Source: Agarophyton chilense (lineage: Eukaryota > Rhodophyta > Florideophyceae > Gracilariales > Gracilariaceae). From it: 64,000 nt of DNA. The DNA is taken from contig JARGXX010000016.1 of assembly GCA_030374765.1 (NCBI GenBank), positions 558,001 through 622,000 of the forward strand. Reading direction: 5' to 3'. Every line of letters starts with the position of its first letter. Within the stretch, counting starts at the first letter, position 1. Under the pieces are notes generated by a model. That model was not told the origin of the DNA, made no database searches, and worked only from the letters and a program-made list of their open reading frames with translations. The translations under genes were made by a program, and so were the position numbers. Positions 1 to 9,905 of this stretch are shown here, piece by piece.

Positions 1-11
1 CTGAGGACGCC

Positions 12-27
12 TCTCCCGAAGGGGAGA
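12..27 (-). other. Hairpin just downstream of gag stop (element 1)
   Basis: A 6-bp stem with a 4-nt loop (TCTCCC-GAAG-GGGAGA on the plus strand) begins 18 nt past the gag stop in element orientation. Element 2 has a similar hairpin at the equivalent point (13694-13707). It could act at the gag-pol boundary; this is inference. Confidence 0.4.
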
Positions 28-45
28 CTCCCTCTATTCTTTTCC

Positions 46-2145
46 CTATACAGGGTCCTGGTCGGGCGAAGGCCCGACTTCCTCGGCAACGAGTGCATGA
101 TTCCGTTGCACGGTAGCTACCGCAGGAGCGGGTTGAGATCCACCAGCGTGGTTTGGCGCTGGTGCGGCGCGTGCCGGCTGAGCCGGTTTGTACCGAGAAT
201 TCGGAGTGTGAGCCAATGCGTTGGGGAAGTCCGTCTTCGCGCGGAGATATGACGTGAGTGGCACGGAGCCCTTCTCCTGCGGGGAGAGGGCTTCGTAATT
301 ATCCACCACTCGCGCCATATCGCGTAGCGATAAAAGGCATTGCGGGGAGGTGTGCCCGCGCTCGTAGCACAAGTGGCACACCAACGTCACTCCCGCGTTT
401 CGCGGTACGGAATTCCGAGCATCGGTGTATCTTCCGGGTTCCCGGTTTCCAACCCATCCAGGGCGCTGACTTCGTGTCATTCCGTTCGAGTACGGCATAC
501 GGGGGGCCGGAGTGCGGCGGTCATTAAGATAAAAGACCTGCCCGTTCTCCGTGTCCCTTGCGGTTGAGTCAACCGAGCCATCCGTCGTAGACGGTAATTC
601 CGTTGTCGGAATAGATAAGCCATCGTGATGGATGACATTCATATTGTCATAACTCTGTTTGGGGATGCCATCCGTCGCAAATAACGGTGAAGAAGAGTCC
701 GACTCAAGCAGCAGAGCCTTAGCGGCCTTCGACCGGGTTCCCGGATTGCGTGCCCGTAGTGCATCTCCCTCTGCGCGGGCAAACTGTACGAGTTAAAGGT
801 AGGTTACCTTCGGCTCTTGTTCCCTGTAACAGGCGACAAGAGTCTTGATGGCTGGATCCAAGGCATCAAGGAACATCGTACAGCGTTCCCCAGCGGGGTA
901 TACATTACCACAACGGTGGAAAGCCTTATTCAGGCGTACCGAGTAATCGGTCTCGAGCTCGCCGGAGCGTTGTCGAGTGTCTCGCAAAGCGAGTATCGCC
1001 GCTTGTATCGCGGTGTTGGTTGCGTAGGAACGCAGGAGGTACTGCACGGCCTCGGGCCAGCAGGTCACACCTCCTTCGGAGGCTCGCGACGAGCCCCGAA
1101 CCGACAAAAACTGATCTTCAACGACACCCCGTAGAAAGTAGGGTAGCGCCACGTAGGCTTGTCCTTCGTTCATTCCGAGTATATCGGCTTCCGCTACAAA
1201 GCGGTGTAGGAAATCCAAGACCAGAATTGGATCATCCCCAGTAAACGACTGGTTACGAAGTGAAAGCTGCATCCGCTTGATGCAGTCTTTCACTTTACCC
1301 GTGTCACGCGGTGTCCGACCTAAAGAGGAATCTTCTAGCCGGTAATACCGGTAGGACAGGAGTGTCCTGTACAGAGGGTTGGTGGGCTTCAAGGGTTTGA
1401 GGCCCGGATGTCGCCGACCCTTGGGGCGCGACCGGATGGCCCCGTAGGTGGCAGAGGACCGCTTTGAGCGGGAAGAGCGCCCATAAAGATCCTTTGGGTC
1501 ATCGCTCACCGACGAATCGGAACTCTCCGAGTCACTCGGTTTACCGTCCGACTCAGATGATGAGTCGGACGGGTGTCCGTACTTACGGTTAGAATCCCGG
1601 TTCTTCTGGCTCTTCCGGTTCCGCGACTGGGTCTCTCGATGAGAGACAACCGGTCTAGCCGCGTTCGCGGGCAAGGTTAACGTCCTCTCGATCGACTCAA
1701 GTCGGCTTCGGAGACGCTCGAAGCGATTCTCCATACCTTCTGCGAAGGAAGACGGAGCGCCAAAACACTCGAGTAGTGTATTGACGTCCGACCGCAATAC
1801 GCGGATATCCTCGGCTAACTCACTTGTAGGGGGGTTAGCGAGGCTTCCTCGTAAAGAGGTGAATTCCCTCGAGAGGGTATTGTGAGCAGCCCGCAGGGAG
1901 CGGAGCTGCTCTTCCAAGCGTACAATCCGCGCTTGGTCGACCAACCGCGGAGGCGGAGAAACCACCGTTGCGACGGTCGTTAACCCGGAATCGGGCTGCG
2001 GGTCTTCAGTGCCGGTGACCGGTATCTCCCGGGAATCCGGTGTTGGAGCCAGGGCCTGTGGAACATCAGTGCCCCTGGCATCACCGCTTTGGCGGAAACG
2101 GCTGCGTGTTGCAGGACGCTCCATGCTAGGCGGTTTCCTTGGCAT
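46..2145 (-). pseudogene. gag of element 1, interrupted by one in-frame stop
   Basis: This encodes the structural (capsid/nucleocapsid) polyprotein of element 1. A proline/arginine-rich N-terminus is followed by a coiled-coil-like segment, a Ser/Asp-rich acidic stretch, a capsid-like region and a CCHC zinc knuckle (CHLCYERGHTSPQC, near 337-378). The likely start is the ATG at 2145 (MPRKPPSMERP), matching the start context of element 2 gag; the frame is open upstream to 2301. A TAA at 793-795 interrupts the frame where element 2 has a Glu codon (TYL-stop-LVQFA versus TYLERVQYA). The rest continues in the same frame to the stop at 46-48, so this is a nonsense mutation, not a frameshift. Domain names follow the Ty3/gypsy family; the stop and knuckle are read directly. 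Confidence 0.88.
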
Positions 2146-2248
2146 TGGCCACACCGTCTCGACGGAAGAATAGAAAGCAAACCGGTGAGACCGGAGAAAA
2201 CCCGTTAAACGGGAAACAACCTCAGAGAGGACACAAGCGGTCTTGACT

Positions 2249-2266
2249 TCTAAGTCGGGAGACCAA
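2249..2266 (-). other. Primer binding site of element 1
   Basis: Directly inside the LTR the minus strand reads TTGGTCTCCCGACTTAGAAG. The core TCTC(C/T)CGAC(T/C)TAGAA recurs at the same place in element 2 (11428-11448) and element 3 (63962-63982). Its position and conservation mark it as the tRNA primer site. I cannot assign the tRNA; the core is not the initiator-methionine type (TGGTATCAGAGC). Confidence 0.65.
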
Positions 2267-2268
2267 TT

Positions 2269-3133
2269 TGTCGGACAATGACCCCAAGGGGGAAAACCCA
2301 CGAAGACGTCCGGATCTTCCTCTCACGAGGTAACCGGCGCGGTAGAGCCCTCCCAGGGATCGGCGCGCAATGCCGGGTGTAAGCCGGAGCTGAACCGTCG
2401 CGACGGGCGCAGGGAGGCTGAAAGAAGCCGAGAGTATCCGCCGAAGCGGTGCTTGCGTATCCTCTGAGGAGGCAAAACCCACGAGAGTGGCGAGCACGAC
2501 AGGTGTCAGTGCGAGCCGCAAGAGCGGGAATTGCCCAATGAAGGGGAGGAAAAGGGAAGGAAAATGGGAACGGAGGCAAAAGGGCGAGGTTGACCACGAG
2601 TCGCAAGAGGAGACTCGGGAATAGCCGGCACTGCCGGGTGTAGCAAACCGTATACACGGGCGGAACCACGAAAGTGGGAATAGATACCCAACACACGAAG
2701 GCTGCTTGAACGTCCAAGGGGGTTGGGAAGCCGTGCACCACGGGAAATCCCTCCGTAAGGAGTTTTATATCCGCGCAGGCGGTTCGACCCAGAGCCAAGA
2801 TCTGGAAGACCAAGATCACCCTTGTTGGGCAGACTTTACTGGACCGGCGGCCGCGAGGCCGGCGGCCTAAGTACTGTAGTCACCGTAGAATAGAATAAAT
2901 AAAGTCTATCCTAAATAGCTAAATGTCCGTCTAATAAAAGGGGCCAATCTGGCGGCCACGTGTCGCGCGGGCGCTGCGGCCACGTGTATGGCACCCGGTC
3001 CCGCCGGTGCATCACCGGCGTTCCGGCCATCGCCGTGAAAACGGATTACTCCTACTCATAACGAGGTTGCACGCCGGAGGCTCCCGAAAAAACTTAAGTC
3101 CCGAAAACCCTCCCTGGGGGATGTTGCTCTTCA
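2269..3133 (-). repeat. 5' LTR of element 1
   Basis: On the plus strand the repeat starts TGTCGGACAATG and ends GTTGCTCTTCA, so in element orientation it is TG...CA as expected for an LTR. It is nearly identical, at the same length of 865 bp, to the solo LTR at 8726-9590, which fixes both boundaries. A more distant relative lies at 37633-38468. A GC-rich self-complementary stretch near 2843-2870 is also present in the second copy. Confidence 0.93.
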
Positions 3134-4430
3134 CAGGCCGAAGAACGCAGGCGTCGCAACCGAGAACGCGCTAGAATTACGCGCGCATGGCAAACCAACA
3201 CACACTGCGTTTGAGTGAAATGGCGACTCACCGCGCGTTTACAGCTGACCACACAATTGCGCCCGTGGTCGCTGCGAGCCAAGTCAAAAAAGTACGGTTT
3301 CTCACACAAAGCAAGGTTTTTCACACAAAGCACGATTTGTCACACAAAGCACGGTTTTTCACATCTTGCGTATGATTGAAACGGCGCCTCATTGGCGCTT
3401 ACCGCTGGGCTCATCATTGCGCTCAGGAGCGCTGCAAGGGTGAGCTTACTGGGTGTGAAAGAGTTTGAACGAGATACGCCATGACACGTCCACGCACACA
3501 AACCGAACTCCTTGCCCAATTCTGCCGAACATACAGTCAATCAATGCAACTGAAGTTTTGAGAAGACAATAGCGTGGCCACGCAGCTGTAAGACGAAAAA
3601 ATGAATCGGTTGTACAGACTGAAAAGCGCAGGTGACGCAATGGAAAGAGAGACAGGAAAGAAGGGCCACATAAGACCACTACAAGGCGACAGACAAGATT
3701 CGAGAGTGCAAAACAAAGTTGACCTCAAAGTGGAGAGCGTAAACCCCAGAAAGAGCGCTCGCACGTAAGTGGAGGTGTAAAATACACTCACCGCCAAAAC
3801 GGCCATACTTGATCATTATTTTAAGCTGAAGAAAGGATTCATGTTAATTTTTCTACGAAACTTGGACATTTTAAAGAGCTTTATGAATGGGGAAATAGAT
3901 GAATTAGATGGGATGACAGCTAGCTTATTTTCTTTCTGTTAGCTACAAGTTGGTACAATGGACAGCGTTTTTGCATGCTGAGAATTCCCTGCGGACCTAT
4001 AGACGATTCGTTTTCAGTTTTCGTCTTAAGGCTTCGCCCTGACTACCAATAATGTACAGGGACAATCGTGTTCGAGTAGTGTTAAGTGTGGGAGTAGAGT
4101 GGAGTTTTGGAGTAGGGTTGAGTTCGATCTTTAAGATAACTGCTTTTCTCATGGCTTGATCTATGTCACTCTTTCCCGTAGTACATTTCAACATCAGAAT
4201 ATGCGTGAGAGGCGGTGATAGAAAATATCTCATGCAGGCTTTCCAGAACTTTTGCTGTGAAAATGTTTTGGATAATTAATCGTAGAGGATGAAATTGTTT
4301 TTCTTTCCCACTCTTACAATGCCTTTCTGAATTTGATGAACTAGCCGTCCTAAAAACATTTGTCTTTTTACAAGCCAGTTCTAAATTACAAACGCTACAA
4401 ACTACTTTTAAATCTTTTTCTCAACATATG
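3134..4430. other. Unassigned region with a short tandem repeat
   Basis: I see no convincing gene here. ORFs are short and lack recognisable domains. The only clear structure is the 19-bp tandem repeat at 3296-3368, listed separately. Confidence 0.5.
3296..3368. repeat. 19-bp tandem repeat, about 4 copies
   Basis: The unit is approximately GGTTTTTCACACAAAGCAC. Copies start at 3296, 3315, 3334 and 3353; the last is degenerate. Confidence 0.85.
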
Positions 4431-4539
4431 TAAACTGTCAAACGCGTGCAAAGCACGCTACGGAGCCACTCGTCTCTAACTACTAAAGCACATGTTTGTG
4501 TGTGTGTGTGTCGCTGCGTGTGATACGAATGGGCCACTT

Positions 4540-4830
4540 GGCCGCGGAACAAGAGTGCCACGGCATGGGACTTGTCAACGGTGACACACGTGTAACAGAG
4601 ACCAATAGCGTGCCGTGGCACTAGGCTGGGCGGCGGAACAGGAGTGCCACGTCGCAGGAGTCAAGGACGGAGACAAGTGTACTCGCGCTCGCCAATGGCG
4701 TGCCGTTGCACTCGCGCGGGCGGCGGAACCAAGAGTGCCACGGCACGTGATTGGAGGATGTCGACACGTGTGGGAAAGTGGGCCAATGGCATGCCGTAGC
4801 ACTCCCCGCAGGCTGAGGAATATTCGTGCA
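4540..4830. repeat. Minisatellite, about 88-bp unit, 3-4 imperfect copies
   Basis: Copies are marked by GCGGCGGAACAAGAGTGCCAC-like starts near 4541, 4631 and 4719, with a degenerate one near 4805. Each also carries an ACACGTGT-like and a CCAATGGCGTGCCG-like block. Just upstream is a (TG)n tract near 4495-4515. A direct repeat, GTGCAAAGCACG plus CGGAGCCACTCG, brackets the array near 4446-4472 and 4920-4950. Confidence 0.7.
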
Positions 4831-5038
4831 AGCGACACGTGTGCACTCGCGCGGTCAAGGTAGATGTGTGCAGTGCAACACGAATATTACGCTACAAATG
4901 CATGTTTTCACAGACAACACCGTGCAAAGCACGGATCGGAGCCACTCGTAATACATATAATTTTGGAACGCCCAGGTGTACACGGTGCACTCTGTCGGCC
5001 GACGAAATCAGGTGTCGTTGAAAGTGTTGGAGGCGTTT

Positions 5039-5530
5039 ATGGGCTACGCGGTAGAGAGTCACAGAAATGGAGAAAGGCAGTATGTGGATGAGACGGTGAT
5101 GCATCTTGCGAGACTTGATGCATGGATTGGATGTGTGGTGACCACGATGGATAGAGACGTTGGGCAAGGAGGCCAAAGGCAACTTTTGTTCTCGACGCTG
5201 TTTGGGAGGTTTCTGCCACTGGCTGTTGAGGACATATTGAGGGTTGCCTGGAACATAGTGAAGGATGAGTATGCTGAGGAGTTTGAGAATGATGGATTCT
5301 GTGGAGGGAATCGTAGAGATGTGAGTGGGAATAAGGAGAGAATCGCGACGGTTGGGCTATGGATACCGTCGAGAGAGAAAATCTATCTGGCGATAAGGGA
5401 GAAGTTTTTCATGGAGAATCTCACGAGAAGACTTGGAGCGGTGTTACATTGCTATATAGCGTCATGTGAACCAGACAAACCACGGTTCAAGCGCTTAGCG
5501 TTGGGGAGTAGGCAAGGAGTGGGAGAGTGA
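5039..5530 (+). CDS. Hypothetical protein
   Basis: An open frame of about 163 codons runs from the ATG at 5039; the frame is open from about 4976. The predicted protein is mixed alpha-type with normal composition (for example DETVMHLARLDAWIGCVV and FGRFLPLAVEDILRVAWNIV). I recognise no family and no secretion signal. It lies between a minisatellite and the 3' end of the Plavaka-like transposase, facing it tail to tail, so it might be an accessory ORF of that transposon or a truncated host exon. Coding status is suggested only by length and composition. Confidence 0.35.
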   Translation: MGYAVESHRNGERQYVDETVMHLARLDAWIGCVVTTMDRDVGQGGQRQLLFSTLFGRFLPLAVEDILRVAWNIVKDEYAEEFENDGFCGGNRRDVSGNKERIATVGLWIPSREKIYLAIREKFFMENLTRRLGAVLHCYIASCEPDKPRFKRLALGSRQGVGE

Positions 5531-5626
5531 TAAGGTACGGGGGGATAAGGGGGTAAAGAGGTGGAGCAAGATGGGGGTCGGCTATGGAAGAAAAGCAGCG
5601 GTGACTATTTTATTGGATCATGTGCC

Positions 5627-8332
5627 TTAGGAAGTATTATTATGGGTGCCACCCAGTGGTGGTGTTGTGCCACCAGTGGTGGTGTTGGAGAAGTACGGCT
5701 TGGCAGTTGGGTCTCGGTAGAATCTGTTGAGGTAAAATCGATGGAAGCGCCAGTACAATCGAGGGGTGAAGGGGGGTGTGGGGTAGTTTTGGCGAAGTAC
5801 ATGAACCGGGCCGAGAATGGAAGAGGATGGTACGAGGCCGAACCAGGAGGAGACGTTGTCGGAGTTGGAAGTGTTTGAGATAGGAAGGGGGTGGGCGGTG
5901 TGGTTTTGTTCGTCGTCTGTTGCCCATCGGAGGCAGATGCAATTGAGAGAGACATCGACGTGATCCTGGGGTGGAACGAGTTCGAGGAACTGAACGAGGG
6001 CGAACTCGTTATGAGTGGAAGGGGAAGAAGGGGTGGTGAAGCGAAGAAGAGAGTTGAGCTTGCAGACCCAGGCGGTGGGAGTGGGGTTGGAGAAGCTGGA
6101 ACCGGCAACGAGGATGTGGGAGAACTTTGGGGTTTTAGAGGGACCGAAGGAGGGAGCAGCGAAGATACGTTGAATGAGTGGGAGAGGGGAATCTTTGACG
6201 GCGAGCTCGTTTCGATCGGCGATGTAGTCGTCTAGGGTTGGGGTGAAGCCGCCGACGACGTATGCGGAATTGACGAATGTGAGACGGGTTTGGCGGAGAG
6301 TGGGGGAGTCCTGGCTGAGAGCTAGTGTTTCGAGTGTGAGTGTGACGAAGGAGGGGAGTGCAAGGGTTCCAATCTGTGAGATGATGGCGATAGTGTCTGG
6401 AGAGAAGAGGTCCTGAAGGGAAGAGATTGTTGAGTGGGGGTTTGCTCGAAGGAATTTGTGAGCGGTGATGAGATCGGAAAAGGAGGTGTGCTTGCCATCA
6501 CGGACGAAACCTGGTTTGCGGGCTTGGAACGGAGGAGGAGGGGCATGGGAGGATGAGGTGACGGAAGGATCAGCGGAGAGAGAAATCCAATTGTTGACGG
6601 CATCGGAGCGTTTGATGGCACGGATGGGTTCGTTGTGCGCGGTGGGTCTGCGCTTGGAGGTTCGGGAGTAATGTGCTTTGAAGAGGGTATGGGCTTGTTC
6701 GAAGATGCCTGCATCGTTGAAGTGGAGACCCCCAAAACGTCGAATGTCGTCTACGATGTGATCGAGGAGGTGGAATTTGAGGGTGCCAAGGTTGGAGGTA
6801 TGGTATGGACCGAGAACATCGACAGCTCTGTGCTTGAAGGAATGGATTTGGGAGGCGAGTTTGGCAAGAAGAGAAGTGGTCCATTCGGGGACGGAGTTGT
6901 AGCACATGGAGGTGAGGAGGAGGTCTGTGTACTTGGAGAAGACGGTTGTGATGGGAGCGGAATTGGCTTCGTCACAGCAGCGGTCGAAGAAGGCGCCGAT
7001 GAAGGGGAAGACCATGTCGAGGGCGCGGTAGTCTTTTGCTTCTAGCATGCCGCGGACGCCGTCAGTTGTGAAGAAGCCGTTGAGGGACTGCCCGCTTTCG
7101 GAAGTAGAGAAGTCGATATGGAGGCCGGTAGCTGGGGAATGATTTTCGATGGCGGTGAGGATGAAGTTGGAGTGCTCGAGGATGGAGGTGCGGACGGAGT
7201 GGAAGGAACGGCGGGAGTTTGTGGAGCTGATGGTGGTGAAGAGGTGTTCTGATCTGAGACGTTCGATGGCGGCGAGCTTGATGAGTTTGGAAACGCCGAG
7301 GTGGAAGTTGTGGAGGGGTTCGAAGGGGAAGATGTTATATGGGGTGAGGAGGGGGGTGATGTTGAAAAGGGGGTAAGACTCGAAGAGGTAGGGGTATTTT
7401 GCGAGGGAGAGGGAGTGGAGTGCTTGGAGAGCTTGTTCCTTGAAGTTGCGCGAGACTCTTGGCTTGCGGGCGAGGAGAGCTGCTTCGGAGTCCTTGAGGA
7501 GGGAGAAGTGTTTGTTGTGGGCTGCAAGGGTGAGGGGAAGAGATCGAGGGGGATGGGCGTGAGAGTGTTGGTGGAGTTGTGGGCGAGGGACAGAGCATCT
7601 GTGGCAGGGGTGCTGGGGGCGGGTGCCGTGGGAGATGGCGAGAATATCCTTCGCCTCGGGAATGTCTGCGCAGTAGCTGGCGATGATGAGGTGGCATTGA
7701 CGAAGAACGCCGTCTGCGTCGCGGAAGGGGAAACCGGGGAGGGCGGAAGAGAAGAGAGGTTGAAGGAGGGAGGAGATGGTCTGCTGTACGAGTTCCATTT
7801 TTGTTTGGCGGGGGATAGAGGAGGAATGAGTGATGATATCTGCATCTGGAGAAGGAGTGATTGGGGTAAAGAAGGTGGGAAGATAGCCGAAGAGTGTGAG
7901 ATTGTCGGAGATGCATTTGCGGCGAAAGGAGTCGGAGAAGTTGAGAAGGGTGATGTGGAGGGGGTAGGAGGTGATGGAAGAAGATTTGAGAGAGGTAGAG
8001 GACTTGTCGGAGTAGATTTGGACGAGGCCGATGAAGGAGTCGATACCGGTGGAGTGAGGGAGATGCCAGACGATGTTATCTTTTGTGGACTGCATGATGG
8101 CGGTCTTGAGTGCGGGGACGACTTTTGAGCCGAGGGTGGCTGCCATGGGGTGTGTGAATGCGGGGGAGCCGGAGACGGATGTTTGGGAGATGGGGTGGAA
8201 AAATGTGTTCTTGAAGTGTGCGAGGGCGAGCTGTTGTTTGAGGACATGGATTGCGTTTTTCTGGAAGAGGGTTGCGGAGAAGCGTTTGTGGGGATCGAAG
8301 ATGGTGGAGGGAGCGAAACCAATGGACCTAAA
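5627..8332 (-). CDS. Plavaka/CACTA-like transposase
   Basis: A long, uninterrupted frame of about 900 codons encodes a protein resembling Plavaka-type (CACTA/EnSpm superfamily) transposases. Visible signatures are SYCADIPEAKD followed by PQHPCHRCSVP (the conserved Asp and Cys pair), a central FPFIGAFFDRCCDEA block, and the C-terminal LKFHLLDHIVDDIRRFGG ... FEQAHTLFKAHYSRTSKR block typical of the family. The first ATG is at 8146, but the frame stays open and protein-like upstream (FRSIGFAPSTIFDPHKRF) to about 8332. There the minus strand reads TTTCTGTCGCCGCAG, a good 3' splice site, so a short upstream exon is likely. No frameshift is visible. The extreme C-terminus has a short GGT-rich repeat (5647-5690). 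The family call is by motif recognition, and a truncated 5' end is possible. Confidence 0.62.
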   Translation of the reverse strand, partial: FRSIGFAPSTIFDPHKRFSATLFQKNAIHVLKQQLALAHFKNTFFHPISQTSVSGSPAFTHPMAATLGSKVVPALKTAIMQSTKDNIVWHLPHSTGIDSFIGLVQIYSDKSSTSLKSSSITSYPLHITLLNFSDSFRRKCISDNLTLFGYLPTFFTPITPSPDADIITHSSSIPRQTKMELVQQTISSLLQPLFSSALPGFPFRDADGVLRQCHLIIASYCADIPEAKDILAISHGTRPQHPCHRCSVPRPQLHQHSHAHPPRSLPLTLAAHNKHFSLLKDSEAALLARKPRVSRNFKEQALQALHSLSLAKYPYLFESYPLFNITPLLTPYNIFPFEPLHNFHLGVSKLIKLAAIERLRSEHLFTTISSTNSRRSFHSVRTSILEHSNFILTAIENHSPATGLHIDFSTSESGQSLNGFFTTDGVRGMLEAKDYRALDMVFPFIGAFFDRCCDEANSAPITTVFSKYTDLLLTSMCYNSVPEWTTSLLAKLASQIHSFKHRAVDVLGPYHTSNLGTLKFHLLDHIVDDIRRFGGLHFNDAGIFEQAHTLFKAHYSRTSKRRPTAHNEPIRAIKRSDAVNNWISLSADPSVTSSSHAPPPPFQARKPGFVRDGKHTSFSDLITAHKFLRANPHSTISSLQDLFSPDTIAIISQIGTLALPSFVTLTLETLALSQDSPTLRQTRLTFVNSAYVVGGFTPTLDDYIADRNELAVKDSPLPLIQRIFAAPSFGPSKTPKFSHILVAGSSFSNPTPTAWVCKLNSLLRFTTPSSPSTHNEFALVQFLELVPPQDHVDVSLNCICLRWATDDEQNHTAHPLPISNTSNSDNVSSWFGLVPSSSILGPVHVLRQNYPTPPFTPRLYWRFHRFYLNRFYRDPTAKPYFSNTTTGGTTPPLGGTHNNTS

Positions 8333-8355
8333 CTGCGGCGACAGAAAGATTCACG

Positions 8356-8427
8356 CTAGTTTTACCTCCATCAAAACTAGAAAAACTGCAGATATGTGCT
8401 AGTTTTCCTTCCCATACAAACTAGCAC
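8356..8427. repeat. Inverted CTAGTTTT repeats upstream of the Plavaka-like transposase
   Basis: Two adjacent inverted pairs are seen: CTAGTTTT (8356-8363) with AAAACTAG (8373-8380), and GTGCTAGTTT (8396-8405) with AAACTAGCAC (8418-8427). CACTA-type elements carry arrays of short subterminal repeats that bind transposase; these sit where such repeats would be expected. I did not find a matching array at the other end. Confidence 0.5.
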
Positions 8428-8627
8428 TAATGAACGAATGAAAATATTTTCGGAAATTAACACCTCCAAATTTGGATAAATTCACGGGTTTTTCGGTCAT
8501 TTCAATTCGTCCTTTTTTGACCACTGAACTAGCATTCCGAGAACACTGACGTGTCCTTCAGTTCTTGTAATCCAGTTACGGCTTGTTTCAACTACAACTG
8601 GGTTTCATATTCAGCTTTTTTGGCAAT

Positions 8628-9900
8628 GTAGTTACGACAAAGAGCTGTGCCAAGTAGGTGTGATCCTTTCCTTTTATCTGTAGTCATACACTGTATTGCA
8701 AGTGTTGGACAAGGAGGTCTCTTTTTGTAGGACAATGCCCCCAAGGGGGAAAACCTACGAAGACGTCCGGATCTTCCTCTCACGAGGTAACCGGCGCGGT
8801 AGAGCCCTCCCAGGGATCGGCACGCAATGCCGGGTGTAAGCCAGAGCCGAACCGTCGCGACGGGCGCAGGGAGGCTGAAAGAAGCCGAGAATATCCGCCG
8901 AAGCGGTGCTTGCGTATCCTCTGAGGAGGCAAAACCCACGAGAGTGGCGAGCACGACAGGTGTCAGTGCGAGCCGCAAGAGCGGGAATTGCCCAATGAAG
9001 GGGAGGAAAAGGGAAGAAAAATGGGAACGGAGGCAAGAGGGCGAGGTTGACCACGAGTCGCAAGAGGGGACTCGGGAATAGCCGGCACTGCCGGTGTAGC
9101 AAACCGTATACACGGGCGGAACCACGAAAGTGGGAATAGATACCCAACGCACGAAGGCTGCTTGAACGTCCAAGGGGGTTGGGAAGCCGTGCACCACGGG
9201 AAATCCCTCCGTAAAGAGTTGTATATCCGCGCAGGCGGTTCGACCCAGAGCCAAGATCTGGAAGACCAAGATCACCCTTGTTGGGCAGACTTTACTGGAC
9301 CGGCGGCCGCGAGGCCGGCGGCCTAAGTACTGTAATCACCGTAGAATAGAATAAATAAAGTCTATCCTAAATAGCTAAATGTCCGTCTAACAAAAGGTGC
9401 TAATCTGGCGGCCACGTGTCGCGCGGGCGCTGCGGCCACGTGTATGGCACCCGGTCCCGCCGGTGCATCACCGGCGTTCCGGCCATCGCCGTGAAAACGG
9501 ATTACTCCTACTCATAACGAGGTTGCACGCCGGGGGCTCCGGAAAAAACTTAAGTCCCCAAAAAACCTCCCTGGAGGACGTTGCTCTTCACTTTTATATA
9601 ATAACAAGGAGTCATGTAGAACAGCACTGTAAGCATCGCAATAAGGACTGCCTATCCAAGAGCGCACAGCGTTCCAACAAAACTGCATGGCAAGCAGTTT
9701 TTGTCATCCAGTTACAGGTTTTTATCGCTCTTGGTTAGGTAGCTCTCCTTGCCATGCTTACAGTGCTGTTCTACATGACTCCACATTGTTCTATAAAAGA
9801 GACCTCCTGGTCCAAAACTTGCATTATTGTGTAAGACTACAGTTCAGAGGACAGGAGCACCCCTCTTTTGCACAGCTCATGCATTACAGTGTAAGTATAG
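8628..9900. mobile_element. Foldback (long inverted repeat) element, interrupted by a solo LTR
   Basis: If the LTR at 8726-9590 and one CTTTT are removed, the left arm (about 8628-8725 joined to 9596-9667) is an inverted copy of the right arm (about 9733-9900). A 29-bp block is a perfect match (9611-9639 against 9754-9782). The outer parts, such as GAGCTGTGC and GGAGGTCTCTTTT, match at roughly 80% by eye. The arms meet around a short loop near 9668-9732. No ORF is present, so this is a non-autonomous foldback or MITE-like element. Outer ends and target duplication are not resolved. Confidence 0.75.
8726..9590 (-). repeat. Solo LTR of the element 1 family
   Basis: This 865-bp LTR starts TGTAGGACAATG and ends TTGCTCTTCA on the plus strand, nearly identical to 2269-3133. 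It is flanked by the 5-bp duplication CTTTT (8721-8725 and 9591-9595). No internal retrotransposon sequence is attached, so it is a product of LTR-LTR recombination. The foldback arms on either side become continuous when the LTR is removed, which confirms the boundaries. Confidence 0.95.
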
Positions 9901-9905
9901 AGTGA

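Larger units (their letters stand above)
1..3133 (-). mobile_element. Ty3/gypsy LTR retrotransposon, element 1 (5' part only)
   Basis: The 5' end of a minus-strand Ty3/gypsy element enters the window. In element orientation it has an 865-bp LTR (2269-3133), a primer binding site just inside it, and a gag gene running to position 46; pol and the 3' LTR lie beyond the left edge. The gag protein is clearly related to that of element 2 (10508-22236), sharing blocks such as VTCWPEAVQYLLRSYAT, but the LTR sequence differs apart from its termini, so the two are separate families. The bases next to the LTR outer end, caggc (3134-3138), are the candidate target duplication; its partner is not visible. 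Confidence 0.9.

Noticed and set aside
7042-8322. Ser/Pro-rich 426-codon minus-strand ORF and a 275-codon plus-strand ORF at 7301-8128
   Set aside because: Both overlap the Plavaka-like transposase in other frames and have low-complexity composition; they are shadows of the real frame.
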